In this document: positions 19,119 through 27,482 of the stretch, in pieces
How the letters are laid out: each line of letters begins with the position of its first letter
Position numbering within the stretch: position 1 is the stretch's first letter
NCBI RefSeq assembly: GCF_023715785.1
Contig: NZ_JAMBOX010000008.1
Location: 62,001 to 126,000, forward strand
Source of the DNA: Neobacillus niacini
GTDB taxonomy: Bacteria; Bacillota; Bacilli; Bacillales; Cytobacillaceae
Direction of reading: 5' to 3'
Length of the DNA: 64,000 bases
Made by a program: the position numbers and the translations under genes
Notes under the pieces: generated by a model
Database searches by the model: none
Told to the model about the DNA's origin: nothing
The model's input: only the letters and a program-made list of their open reading frames with translations

Positions 19119-19502
19119 TTAAACAAAGTCCCTGCACCACCTGAATGCAGACATTTTTCGGGCGATTCTATTTGTAACTTCAACCCCTGTATGTATCTCC
19201 CAAAACCACGGATATTCGCTATTCGGATGCCCTTGAGCGATAGGTACTGGGGTTTCAAGCGGAATCAATGGTGCGAGCTTGGGCAGCCAAATAAACTCGC
19301 GACTATCTGGTGTCGTTGGCCCCTCCCGCCGCGCGAGTCGAACGGAATATTCGTCGCCTAGCCGGAAGATGGCGTTCACTGTACCAGCAGGCTCAATCCG
19401 TCTTAGCGGCAGCTCTGCCCAGTGGGGAAACTGGGTGGCAATCAGACGGCTCACGAGTGCCTCATCAATTTCCATTTCGTCGACGTGCATCTTCTCACCC
19501 AT
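19119..19502 (-). pseudogene. Truncated aminoglycoside phosphotransferase family gene
   Basis: The first ~105 residues match the N-terminal lobe of APH/choline-kinase-like proteins (LVSRLIATQFPHWAELPL, GTVNAIFRLGDEYSVRLARR, WLPKLAPLIPLETPVP). The frame then changes character and stops. The C-terminal lobe with the catalytic HGD...N and DFG-like motifs is absent. The G+C content is visibly higher than in the neighbours, suggesting foreign origin. An in-frame fragment ending just at its start (near 19500-19560) may be the tail of a lost upstream gene. No drug-resistance function should be inferred. Confidence 0.7.
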
Positions 19503-19724
19503 TAGTCGTCGCCTCTTCGATCGCTTTCACGAGTGTAATTCGATGCCGGCGTCATGTCATAAAATGATGTTCCCATGTTAACACCTCAATCGTAATCTTC
19601 ATTGATTATCCCCCCACTCTTGATCCTCACTTATGGCCTGGGTAATTTCCTTAATTACCTAAACTTCTATTATGTGTGTTTTAAATCCTTCTTCGGGATC
19701 AGGATTTACTTCCAGAATGAATCG

Positions 19725-19747
19725 AAGGCAGCACATTATGCTGCCTT
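19725..19747. terminator. Hairpin after the quinone reductase gene
   Basis: AAGGCAGCA and TGCTGCCTT form a perfect 9-bp stem with a 5-nt loop, 32 nt past the stop at 19780. There is no strong U-run on either strand, so it is a weak terminator or a 3' stabiliser. Confidence 0.45.
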
Positions 19748-19779
19748 AATTAATTGCCATTATACCAAGGGTTTTCAAT

Positions 19780-20514
19780 TTAACGGTCCAGTTCCCAACC
19801 CCGTTCGTCAACTGGCTTTATTGCTTTTCGAGTATTGGGCATTTTCTTTAATCTTTCCTGCCACTCGCGATTTTCAGCCATCTCCCTCAACTTTTTTTCC
19901 CATGAATTAAGGTATTCTACTCTTGTCTCGTTATCCACTCTTGGAGCAGCATAAGCCACAAATGGATCCTCTACATCAAGCCCCATATATTCAAGCATAC
20001 AGTGATGAATCGGATAAAGAACCTTCTTCATATCACCATACACATCAGAATCTGAGAATCGTTTCTTTGTTCCACCGGTAGTTAGGCACATAATCCCTTT
20101 TCGTCCCAGAAAACGGCCACTGGTAAAACGTTCACCATCAGCATAAGCAACACCATAAGCTAAGACGCGATCAAACCATCCTTTTAGAATCGCTGGAATT
20201 CCGCCCCACCACAGTGGAAAAACAAAAATCAGCAAGTCTGCATCTAGCATTCTTTTTTGCTCGCGTTTCAAATCCTCTGCAAACCCATCGTACATACTAG
20301 CGTGAAGTTGCTCATTTTGATAATGGAACCTGTTCGGCTCCGCTACCGTTGTAAAATCATGGCGGCCTGCAACTGGGTTAAAATTTTCAGCATAAAGATC
20401 AGAAACAGTTACATGATGACCAAGATCAGCAAATGTCTGTACGGCACAATCTTTAAGCGCACCACTAAATGATGTTGGTTCGGGATGAGCATATACGATT
20501 AATACATTCACCAT
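19780..20514 (-). CDS. NAD(P)H dehydrogenase (quinone), flavodoxin-like fold
   Basis: 244 aa. NVLIVYAHPEPTSFSGAL is the FMN/FAD phosphate-binding start of the NQO1/MdaB family. FPLWWGGIPAILKGWFDRV is the family hallmark, and GRKGIMCLTTGG follows. Such enzymes reduce quinones or other electrophiles by two electrons with NAD(P)H, avoiding radical formation. GGAGGG lies 3 nt before the ATG region. It starts 59 nt after the TRAP large permease stop on the same strand, so it may be the last gene of the aldolase/TRAP operon. A link to that pathway is inference. Confidence 0.85.
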   Translation of the reverse strand: MVNVLIVYAHPEPTSFSGALKDCAVQTFADLGHHVTVSDLYAENFNPVAGRHDFTTVAEPNRFHYQNEQLHASMYDGFAEDLKREQKRMLDADLLIFVFPLWWGGIPAILKGWFDRVLAYGVAYADGERFTSGRFLGRKGIMCLTTGGTKKRFSDSDVYGDMKKVLYPIHHCMLEYMGLDVEDPFVAYAAPRVDNETRVEYLNSWEKKLREMAENREWQERLKKMPNTRKAIKPVDERGWELDR

Positions 20515-20573
20515 GTTCCCTCCGCATTTTCCAATCCCTGCACACTAATTTTAAACAAGGAACCATTTGTTTT

Positions 20574-21848
20574 TTAGTAACCTAGCATGTGTGGAATCCA
20601 TAAAGATATTCCTGGCATATAAGAGATAATAAACAACGCAACAATTAAACCTATAAGGAGAGGAAAAGAGGCTTTAACTAATTCCCCAAGCTTTACCTTC
20701 GTCATATTGGATACAATATATAACACTACACCTACTGGCGGCGTCACTAACCCAATCGTTAAGTTCAAACAGATAATGACCCCAAAATGGACTGGATCAA
20801 TTCCTAACGCTAGAATAACGGGCAAAAATACAGGGACTAAGATTAATAGAGCTGCTGTTACCTCCATAAACATCCCAATGATTAATAGCAAAATGTTAAT
20901 AATAAATAGAATAATATATGGGTTATCACTTAAAGTAAGTAAATAATTTGCCATTTGCTGCGGAATTTGTTCAAGGGCCAAAGACCATCCTAGAATATTA
21001 GCCGTTGCAATGATAAAGGTAACGGTAGAGGTAATCAGCCCTGTTCGTAGAAATATCTTTGGAAAATCAGAAAGTTTAAGTGTTTTATAATAGAACATTC
21101 CTACTAAAATAGCGACAAAGCACGCTACCGCTCCAGCTTCAGTCGGAGTAAATGCTCCAGAGTAAATTCCTCCTAAAATCACAATTGGAATAGATAATGC
21201 AGGTAGGGCTCTTAAAAAAGATAGAAAGATCTGTTTTACCGGAGGAAATTTTCTAACCTTGAAATTTCGTTTACGTGCATAAAAATAAACAATGATAAAA
21301 TGAATAGCGGCAATAAAAAATGCGGGTAGTATTCCTGCCATAAACAAAGCGCCGATCGATGTACTGGCAACTACCCCATAGATGATAAACGTCATACTTG
21401 GAGGATGAATGGGACCTAGAACAGAGGAAGTGGTCGTCAAGGCAGCTGCAAATTTTCTGTCAAACCCATCCTTCTCCATTTCAGGAACAATGGTAGAGCT
21501 TCGGATTGCCGCTTCAGCATTTGCAGATCCAACAATTGCTCCAAGAAACAAGCCAATTAATACATTCACATAGGCAAGGCCGCCACGTAAATGGCCTACT
21601 AGGTTTCGAGATAAGTCCAATAATCTTGCTGTTATTCCGCCTGCATTCATTAACTCTCCTGCCAGTACAAAGAATGGAATAGCAAGTAGTGTAAAGTTGT
21701 TAACGCTTGAAAGCATCCTTTGGGACGTGACGCCAATTAATGTAGTACCATCTATGCTTAATAAATGTAGGAATGCAGTTATTCCGATTACAAAAGCAAT
21801 GGGGATCCCAGAAAAAAGCAGAACAACAAATAGGATCAGTATCATCAT
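20574..21848 (-). CDS. TRAP transporter large permease, DctM type
   Basis: 424 aa, about 12 hydrophobic segments, typical DctM/SiaM length. Signatures: GIPIAFVIGITAFLHLL at the start, NFTLLAIPFFVLAGELMNAGG, GGLAYVNVLIGLFLGAIVGSANAEAA, PPSMTFIIYGVVASTSIGALFMAGILPA, and TPPVGVVLYIVSNMTK near the end. It forms the sodium-coupled channel that takes solute handed over by DctP. Its start overlaps the DctQ stop, so translation is probably coupled. Together with DctQ and DctP it makes a complete tripartite system. Confidence 0.92.
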   Translation of the reverse strand: MMILILFVVLLFSGIPIAFVIGITAFLHLLSIDGTTLIGVTSQRMLSSVNNFTLLAIPFFVLAGELMNAGGITARLLDLSRNLVGHLRGGLAYVNVLIGLFLGAIVGSANAEAAIRSSTIVPEMEKDGFDRKFAAALTTTSSVLGPIHPPSMTFIIYGVVASTSIGALFMAGILPAFFIAAIHFIIVYFYARKRNFKVRKFPPVKQIFLSFLRALPALSIPIVILGGIYSGAFTPTEAGAVACFVAILVGMFYYKTLKLSDFPKIFLRTGLITSTVTFIIATANILGWSLALEQIPQQMANYLLTLSDNPYIILFIINILLLIIGMFMEVTAALLILVPVFLPVILALGIDPVHFGVIICLNLTIGLVTPPVGVVLYIVSNMTKVKLGELVKASFPLLIGLIVALFIISYMPGISLWIPHMLGY

Positions 21849-22327
21849 AGAGTTTGCTCCTCATTAAACGATTTAGGAGAAAATAAAAATGCCAATGCAT
21901 GAATGAACATAAAGGTCATTCCTAGTGGAATAGATAAATATGGCCACATCATCGAAACACGGAAGCCAGATGCAACCTGCCTCATAACTGTATCTGAGAA
22001 GGTTGAAGCATAACCCAGGTATGCTAGAAAAACAATGAAAACAATAGTCACCATTTGTGTTAAAACGTATATAGGTTTGCGTACTTTCCCAGGGAGTCTT
22101 TCAACAGCATCTATAGCGACTAGTTCTCCCTTTTTGTAACCTACACTCGCCCCAATAAAAGTTACCCATACCAATATAAATCTTGCTAATTCCTCACTCC
22201 AAGAAAATGAATGATGGAAAATATTTCGGGCTCCAACCTCCATAAGCGTAATAACAGTCATGAATCCAACTAAGAAAGCTAGAAACCATTTGGAATATTT
22301 ATAGACTATAAGACTGAGCTGTTGCAT
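21845..22327 (-). CDS. TRAP transporter small permease, DctQ type
   Basis: 160 aa with four membrane segments: KWFLAFLVGFMTVITLMEVGARNIFHHSFSW, then ELARFILVWVTFIGASVGYKKGE, the usual DctQ core, and two C-terminal helices. The ATG at 22327 has GGGAGG seven bases upstream. The frame extends six codons further to a TTG that would contain that site. It pairs with DctM, whose start overlaps the stop. Confidence 0.88.
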   Translation of the reverse strand: MQQLSLIVYKYSKWFLAFLVGFMTVITLMEVGARNIFHHSFSWSEELARFILVWVTFIGASVGYKKGELVAIDAVERLPGKVRKPIYVLTQMVTIVFIVFLAYLGYASTFSDTVMRQVASGFRVSMMWPYLSIPLGMTFMFIHALAFLFSPKSFNEEQTL

Positions 22328-22381
22328 TCTTTCGCCTCCCAACAAAACGGGGGAAATAGAGACTATATCCCCCGATTCTCA

Positions 22382-23440
22382 TTATTTTAACTTTTCAACT
22401 TCTCCTACAAATTCTTTAATTAGCGGGTGCTTCTTTGTATAGGTTTCGTAAACAGGTTGTGCCATTTCAATAAATTCGTCGACATTTTCAAGTTCTGTTA
22501 CTTTGACCCCGGCGTTTTTGACTTCTTTTAGGTTTTTCTCATCCTGACTCTTAATTTGCTCGAATAAGTATGCAGTCGCTTCTGCCGCAGCCTCGTTAAT
22601 CAATTTCTGATCTTTTTCTGGAATCGACTTTAATACTTTATTGTTAATGAGGATGGCTGCTGGGAATGGAAATTGACCTGCAAGTGTAAAATGTTTAATT
22701 ACTTCTAAGTGTTTCTCAGCATACATGGTTGATAAATTTGTTTCTTCACCATCGATGACCCCTGTTTGTAACGCACTGTAAACCTCACCATAGGCCATTG
22801 GTGTCGGGGAAGCCTTTAATGTTGAAAAAATATCTGAAATTAATGGTGACTGGACAACACGAAGCTTTAATCCTTCTAAATCCGCCGGTTTCTTAATTTC
22901 CCGAACATTATTTCCAAGATGACGCATGCCCCCTTCTAGGTAAGCCAGACCAGTAATTCCTAATTCATTTAGGCTATCAAGCATTTTTTGTGCAGTTTCA
23001 GTTTTAAGCGCTTGTTCTTCAATATCATAAGTATTTAATAAAAATGGCAATTGAAGTGCATCAAATACAGGTGTTACAGCACTCATAACAGGCGTTGAAA
23101 CCATTGCCATATCTAAAGTGCCATTCATGACGTTTTCTAAATTTTCCCTTTCTTCACCAAGCTGTCTATTCGGGAAAATAGTAATCTGAATTCTTCCATT
23201 TGTTTTTTCATCTACTAACTCAGCAAATTTGACAACGCCCAAATGAAACGGATGCGCCTCTGCAGCTGCATGAGAAAGTTTTAATTTATGTGTAGCTTCT
23301 TCTTTCGCTCCTGTATTAGGCTTTGAATCCGGTTTATCAGCTCCTGATGTTTGGGTTGCAGGTTTTCCGGAACCTAGACCACAGGCAGTTAAAAACGTCA
23401 CCATAAGGAATACCATGAAAACAGATGTTAGCTTTTTCAA
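22382..23440 (-). CDS. TRAP transporter substrate-binding protein, DctP family (lipoprotein)
   Basis: 352 aa. Lipobox LTAC after a hydrophobic start places it on the outer face of the membrane. The DctP features are HAAAEAHPFHLGVVKFAE, NRQLGEERENLENV, MRHLGNNVREIKKPADLEGLKLRVVQ (with the Arg that binds the ligand carboxylate in TRAP proteins) and YSALQTGVIDGEE. The ligand is therefore likely an organic or sugar acid. A TTG start at 23440 with GAAGGGATG upstream is used. It comes first in the transporter gene order, 64 nt after the GntR gene. Confidence 0.9.
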   Translation of the reverse strand: MKKLTSVFMVFLMVTFLTACGLGSGKPATQTSGADKPDSKPNTGAKEEATHKLKLSHAAAEAHPFHLGVVKFAELVDEKTNGRIQITIFPNRQLGEERENLENVMNGTLDMAMVSTPVMSAVTPVFDALQLPFLLNTYDIEEQALKTETAQKMLDSLNELGITGLAYLEGGMRHLGNNVREIKKPADLEGLKLRVVQSPLISDIFSTLKASPTPMAYGEVYSALQTGVIDGEETNLSTMYAEKHLEVIKHFTLAGQFPFPAAILINNKVLKSIPEKDQKLINEAAAEATAYLFEQIKSQDEKNLKEVKNAGVKVTELENVDEFIEMAQPVYETYTKKHPLIKEFVGEVEKLK

Positions 23441-23503
23441 TATCTTTCATCCCTTCAAAATTAAATTTTTTTATTTTAAAAATAATTTTCTCTTCTGACA
23501 TCC

Positions 23504-24178
23504 CTATATGATGTGTTGCCCATTGTTAATCCCGTTGAACCAGGATACTGATTCTAAGGCAGCAAAGAGCCGCTTCGTACTAAATTCTTTTTGATGCCGG
23601 ATAATTTGTGATGCCCGTTCCGCATCATGATTCTTTATCGCTTCAATGATTTCCTTGTGTTCCTTATTTGAATCCTTTAAACGATCGGGAACAAGAGTAA
23701 AAATAGACTTTGAATACAAACTTCTAGCCGTAAGATTTTCTATGGTCTCTATTAATATTGGCGAATGACTGCCTCTGTATAGGGTATTATGAAATTTGGA
23801 GTTATAATTACCAAACATTTCTCGGTCGTTGTTATCAATACAATCATCCATTTTTTTAACACATTCTTCCAAAAATTCAATTTCCTCATCTGTGATGTTT
23901 TCTGTGCTAAGTCGAGTAGCATAGACCTCTAGTTCGAATCGGACATTGCAAATATCCATAAAGCTTTTTGCATCAAAAGGCGCAATCCTTGCACCCCTAT
24001 TTTTCTCGAATTCTATTAATCCCTCTGACTCAAGTCTTTTTAACCCTTCCCGGACAGGGATATCGCTCAAACCTAATGTTCTTGCGATATCCCTTATATT
24101 TACCTTTTCTCCCGGTTTATAATGAAAAAGGATAATTTGATTTCTTAAATATTCATAGGCCTCATCTGATTTACTCAT
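23504..24178 (-). CDS. GntR family transcriptional regulator (FadR subfamily)
   Basis: 224 aa. N-terminal winged helix (LRNQIILFHYKPGEKVNIRDIARTLGLSDIPVREGLKRLESEGLI) followed by an all-helical FCD ligand domain with likely metal-binding His in YNSKFHNTLYRGS and EHKEIIEAIKNHDAERA. FadR-type regulators commonly repress sugar-acid pathways and release DNA on binding a pathway metabolite. The ATG at 24178 has AAAGGTG upstream. The frame starts 12 codons earlier without a site. It lies inside the cluster between the hydrolase and TRAP genes. Palindromes at 24305 and 27054 are candidate targets. Confidence 0.87.
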   Translation of the reverse strand: MSKSDEAYEYLRNQIILFHYKPGEKVNIRDIARTLGLSDIPVREGLKRLESEGLIEFEKNRGARIAPFDAKSFMDICNVRFELEVYATRLSTENITDEEIEFLEECVKKMDDCIDNNDREMFGNYNSKFHNTLYRGSHSPILIETIENLTARSLYSKSIFTLVPDRLKDSNKEHKEIIEAIKNHDAERASQIIRHQKEFSTKRLFAALESVSWFNGINNGQHII

Positions 24179-24304
24179 TTCTTTCACCTTTACATATAGT
24201 TTTTGTGGATACATGTTGAAGGCAATGCCATTTTTTAAGTTGCTTACATATATAAATCCTTTTTGCTATATATAAACTCTGTATATATATTTAAATAAAT
24301 AAGG

Positions 24305-24316
24305 ATTATATATAAT
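24305..24316. promoter_or_regulatory. Candidate GntR operator, copy 1
   Basis: ATTATATATAAT, a perfect 12-base palindrome in the 175-nt gap upstream of the gntR start. The same 12-mer occurs upstream of the aldolase gene at 27055. Further TATATA-rich half sites lie at 24250-24290. Confidence 0.45.
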
Positions 24317-24353
24317 TTATTTGTGCAAATATTTACTAAGAAATTAAGGTTAC

Positions 24354-25244
24354 CTATCCCTCAACGAAAAACGTAGTATTATGTGTAGTCATTGTTCTAA
24401 TTTCTTCTTCAGAAAAACCATTTTCAGCAAGATTTTTCACAAATTCAACTAGGCCTTCATCAGGATTAGGATTTGAGATTTGTCCAAGATCTGATGACAG
24501 TATGGTCTTTTCGGGACCAACGTATCGGATATGCTCATACAATTCTTCCCATGTAACCCCATATCGTGGATCAATACAGCCGAAGCATTGCTCCATATAT
24601 GCTCCTAACTCAGTCAACTCTTTTTGTTCCTCTTTTGTGAATGCAATCGATGAAAACGTTGGGTGAGTAACGAGTAATTTTCTAACCCCACGGTCTTTTG
24701 CAGCGGTTGCAAGAGCATAGATTTCTTTTTTGGAAAGGTGACCTGTCGCTAAAATTAAATCTCTTTCGTAAACCAGGTCAAGAATTTCAAAAATGGGCTT
24801 TTTCAATTTTCCATCTTCAAGAATGGTGATGGATGTTTGAGGAAGCCCTTGTGCTTTACGCTCTACCTGAACCTGAGCCCAAGGCGGAAGCACTTCATAA
24901 CTGCCCCTATTCGTTACATAATCGATTTCATTTTCAGAATCAAAAGTAGGCATCCAGACAATTTTTGCACCATCACGTGCTGCCATTTCCACAGCCGTCG
25001 GATTTATTCCCCCCACCGAATTATTCAAGGTGATCGCACCAACAGGATTTAGCTTGGGATATAATTTTTTAACTATACGAGCTCTTTCGGCGGTGCAGAA
25101 GTAATGGGACTTAATCCCAAACCCTTTCATACCGATACTTTGAAGACGCTCTGCATAATCTAAATCATCTAATTTCCTTTCGGGAATATCAGGCCCTGTA
25201 TGGACATGTAAGTCATATGCACCTTCAAGCAATTTTTGGTACAT
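24354..25244 (-). CDS. DUF6282 family protein, predicted metal-dependent hydrolase
   Basis: 296 aa. AYDLHVHTGPDIPERKLDD gives an HxH metal-binding start like amidohydrolases. GIKSHYFCTAERA, GAITLNNSVGGINP, LATGHLSKKE, LVTHPTFSSI and ILSSDLGQISNPNPDEGLVEF supply more His/Asp residues expected around a metal centre. Members of DUF6282 are not biochemically characterised to my knowledge. A lactonase or hydrolase of a sugar-acid-like compound would suit the context, which is inference. ATG at 25244 with AAAGGAG 8 nt upstream, 18 nt after the cupin gene. Confidence 0.8.
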   Translation of the reverse strand: MYQKLLEGAYDLHVHTGPDIPERKLDDLDYAERLQSIGMKGFGIKSHYFCTAERARIVKKLYPKLNPVGAITLNNSVGGINPTAVEMAARDGAKIVWMPTFDSENEIDYVTNRGSYEVLPPWAQVQVERKAQGLPQTSITILEDGKLKKPIFEILDLVYERDLILATGHLSKKEIYALATAAKDRGVRKLLVTHPTFSSIAFTKEEQKELTELGAYMEQCFGCIDPRYGVTWEELYEHIRYVGPEKTILSSDLGQISNPNPDEGLVEFVKNLAENGFSEEEIRTMTTHNTTFFVEG

Positions 25245-25262
25245 CAAACCTTCTCCTTTCTA

Positions 25263-26177
25263 TTATTTAGCTTCGTTTTCCGGCATTGGGTATTCATCTG
25301 CGTTTAAAACCCAGCCTTTTTGAAGCGAGAAATCCTCGCGTGGCGGACAGAAGATATCAACCAATTGATTGATTCCTTTCCCTATCGCTTGTGTAGTATG
25401 AATGGCTCTTGCAGGAATGACAGCAACCGAAGGACTTGCACAATACTCATGGTCATCCTCACGCCATTTCGTCATATCTGTTATCCAAGGCCAGCGGAGA
25501 TGGTGGACGAATTCTCCTTCTAGTGCCAAAGAACATTGTTCAAAATCATCATGAGAATGTGGCGACATTTTTGAAGGGTCACGCGGTCCAACATTCGGAT
25601 CTAATACGTTGACCATAAATGTTGAACATCTAAAGATTCTCCCAAATCTTCCTTCTTCCTTGGGAATATCCAGGCTGTATACTCTGACCTTGTATCCATT
25701 TACCGGTTCAGGCCATGGCTTGAGTAATGCTGTGTTTGGATGTGGTTCACGATATGATTCCTTGTTAATTGGCCATTCCTCTAAATCTTCATTTGCGGAA
25801 CTAAAAAGTCGAACAACCTTTCCACCTTTAACGATCTTTATTTCACTATCTCCAGGAGGTAAAATCGCAATGCTAAATCCATCCACAACGGTTTCTTTAT
25901 CACCCCATTTTACAATCGCCTTACTCTCTTTATCTGGGAGAAGCATGACGTATTCATCAGTTTGACTTTCTCGGATCAATACTCCGCCATCCTTAGCCTC
26001 CGAGTAGGATATATAAAAATTTTGACCACGGAACCACCAAGTTTTTAGTAATTCACTTGATTCAACTGGCGGAGTTTCATAGAATTTCCCATACTCTGCT
26101 CCTGCAAAGTCCGTGGGAGCCGCCTTTTTTTCCTCTAGACCCTTCAAAGTAGCTCTTGGATCGCTTTTATCAAACAT
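25263..26177 (-). CDS. Cupin-domain protein of a sugar/organic-acid catabolic cluster
   Basis: 304 aa with two beta-barrel-like halves. The second has a cupin motif (MSPHSHDDFEQCSLALEGEFVHHLRWPW, later VIPARAIHTTQAIG) with His residues for a metal. The first half (GGVLIRESQTDEYVMLLP, IAILPPGDSEIKIVKGG) looks like a degenerate cupin. It may be an isomerase or dioxygenase, and the sequence alone does not settle this. GGAGG lies before the ATG. It lies 47 nt after the aldolase and 18 nt before DUF6282, so the three are probably one transcription unit. Confidence 0.7.
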   Translation of the reverse strand: MFDKSDPRATLKGLEEKKAAPTDFAGAEYGKFYETPPVESSELLKTWWFRGQNFYISYSEAKDGGVLIRESQTDEYVMLLPDKESKAIVKWGDKETVVDGFSIAILPPGDSEIKIVKGGKVVRLFSSANEDLEEWPINKESYREPHPNTALLKPWPEPVNGYKVRVYSLDIPKEEGRFGRIFRCSTFMVNVLDPNVGPRDPSKMSPHSHDDFEQCSLALEGEFVHHLRWPWITDMTKWREDDHEYCASPSVAVIPARAIHTTQAIGKGINQLVDIFCPPREDFSLQKGWVLNADEYPMPENEAK

Positions 26178-26224
26178 CGTTTTTTAACCTCCGTTTTCCT
26201 AAAATATTTTTTGTTTCTAGTCAT

Positions 26225-27004
26225 CTATTTTCCGATGGATAGTCCATCAAAATTTTCCCTAAATGCCTTAACTAGTGAGTTTGCACCCGCTGCCACTAGG
26301 GAAATATCACCACTTACAGCCAGAAAACGGTAACCTCTTTCTATATAGTATTTTGCCTGCTCAAGGTTTCCTGCAAATGCTCCCATGATCGTTCCGGTTT
26401 TATTCGCTGCCTTTTCAATTTCAGCAAGGTGCCTTTGAACATTTGGATCATGAATATTTCCAGGTACTCCAAAATCAACGGCTAGGTCAGTTGGGCCGAT
26501 AAATGCTACATCCAACCCATCAAACATGTTTTCAATACAATCATCAATCGCTTTTGTTTCAAATTGTCCTACTGTTAACACTCTGGCATTTTCACTATCC
26601 AAATAATCCTTAATGGTAACGCTTCCATAATTAGCGAAAATATTGGCAACCCCTACTGATCTTGTTCCTAATGGAGGAAAATGCATCATGCTATACAATT
26701 CTTTCGTTTCGCTTGCTTTTCGTAATCTTGGCATTTGGATGCCAACAGCACCGGCCTCAAGCAAACGATTGACCAGCCCTTGAACAGGTTCAGGCAACCG
26801 AACAACAACTGGGATACCGGCATTTACACCTGCTCTAATGACACTTCGTGCTTCCTCTTCACTTATTTGCGCATGTTCCATATCACAAATAATAAAATCA
26901 AATCCTGCAAGTGCTAAAACATCAACGATCTCCGGACGCGGGATTTTTAGAAATGTTCCAATACAAGGTTTTAGCTCCAGTCTTTGCTTTAAATCCATCT
27001 TCAT
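26225..27004 (-). CDS. HpcH/HpaI aldolase family protein
   Basis: 259 aa. Typical class II pyruvate aldolase: GTFLKIPRPEIVDVLALAGFDFIICDMEHAQ (Glu of the metal site), PVVVRLPEP, GAVGIQMPRLRK, RSVGVANIFANYG, and FIGPTDLAVDFGVPG. Family enzymes cleave 4-hydroxy-2-oxoacids to pyruvate and an aldehyde using a divalent metal. GVDFVM-type motifs and the length fit 2,4-dihydroxyhept-2-enedioate or 2-keto-3-deoxy-sugar-acid aldolases. It is the first gene of the minus-strand cluster, with AGAGGGGG upstream and a palindromic element at 27054. Confidence 0.87.
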   Translation of the reverse strand: MKMDLKQRLELKPCIGTFLKIPRPEIVDVLALAGFDFIICDMEHAQISEEEARSVIRAGVNAGIPVVVRLPEPVQGLVNRLLEAGAVGIQMPRLRKASETKELYSMMHFPPLGTRSVGVANIFANYGSVTIKDYLDSENARVLTVGQFETKAIDDCIENMFDGLDVAFIGPTDLAVDFGVPGNIHDPNVQRHLAEIEKAANKTGTIMGAFAGNLEQAKYYIERGYRFLAVSGDISLVAAGANSLVKAFRENFDGLSIGK

Positions 27005-27053
27005 CGCAAAGCATACCCCCTCTTTTGTTATGTATCTGATTGGATCTTGTTGA

Positions 27054-27067
27054 GATTATATATAATC
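27054..27067. promoter_or_regulatory. Candidate GntR operator, copy 2
   Basis: GATTATATATAATC, a perfect 14-base palindrome 50 nt upstream of the aldolase start. Its 12-base core is identical to the element upstream of gntR. A partial second copy follows at about 27074-27090. Confidence 0.5.
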
Positions 27068-27165
27068 TATGTTGATTATATATATAAAATTATAAAAATT
27101 CAATATATTTTATTTATTAAGATATTTCTAATTATTTTAGGGGATAAATTTCTCTAAAACCTCAA

Positions 27166-27347
27166 TTATACAAACTTTTTATAATTTAGGGTTTCTAGTC
27201 TAAATAAGGTTATTTTATTAAATAACAAAGGCACAGTTTTTTGGTCGAGCCAAGATTTCGCCTCACGGTACAGAACTGGATTGTTTTCCGGCGTGTAGTA
27301 AGCCAGCACTGCAACAGTGATAGATATATGATGCAGAAACGATACAC
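27166..27347 (-). pseudogene. Short coding remnant, unrecognised
   Basis: About 60 minus-strand codons without a start include AYYTPENNPVLYREAKSWLDQ, then a low-complexity tail to TAA at 27166. The composition looks like genuine protein, but no family is recognised. It lies in the otherwise empty 478-nt gap between the aldolase and anti-sigma genes. Confidence 0.3.
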
Positions 27348-27440
27348 ACTATATCTCTAGCTACATTGCATGATGAATTTGCCACGATACTTACAACAGA
27401 GCAGCTAATTAATGATTTTATAAAATAAGCTTATTCAATT

Positions 27441-27472
27441 AGAGCGCAATTCTTGAGTAGAATTTGCGCTCT
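27441..27472. terminator. Hairpin after the anti-sigma gene
   Basis: AGAGCGCAA and TTGCGCTCT form a perfect 9-bp stem 10 nt past the stop at 27483. The flanking T-run lies on the plus-strand side, so termination efficiency for the minus-strand operon is uncertain. Confidence 0.45.
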
Positions 27473-27482
27473 TTCCATTTTT

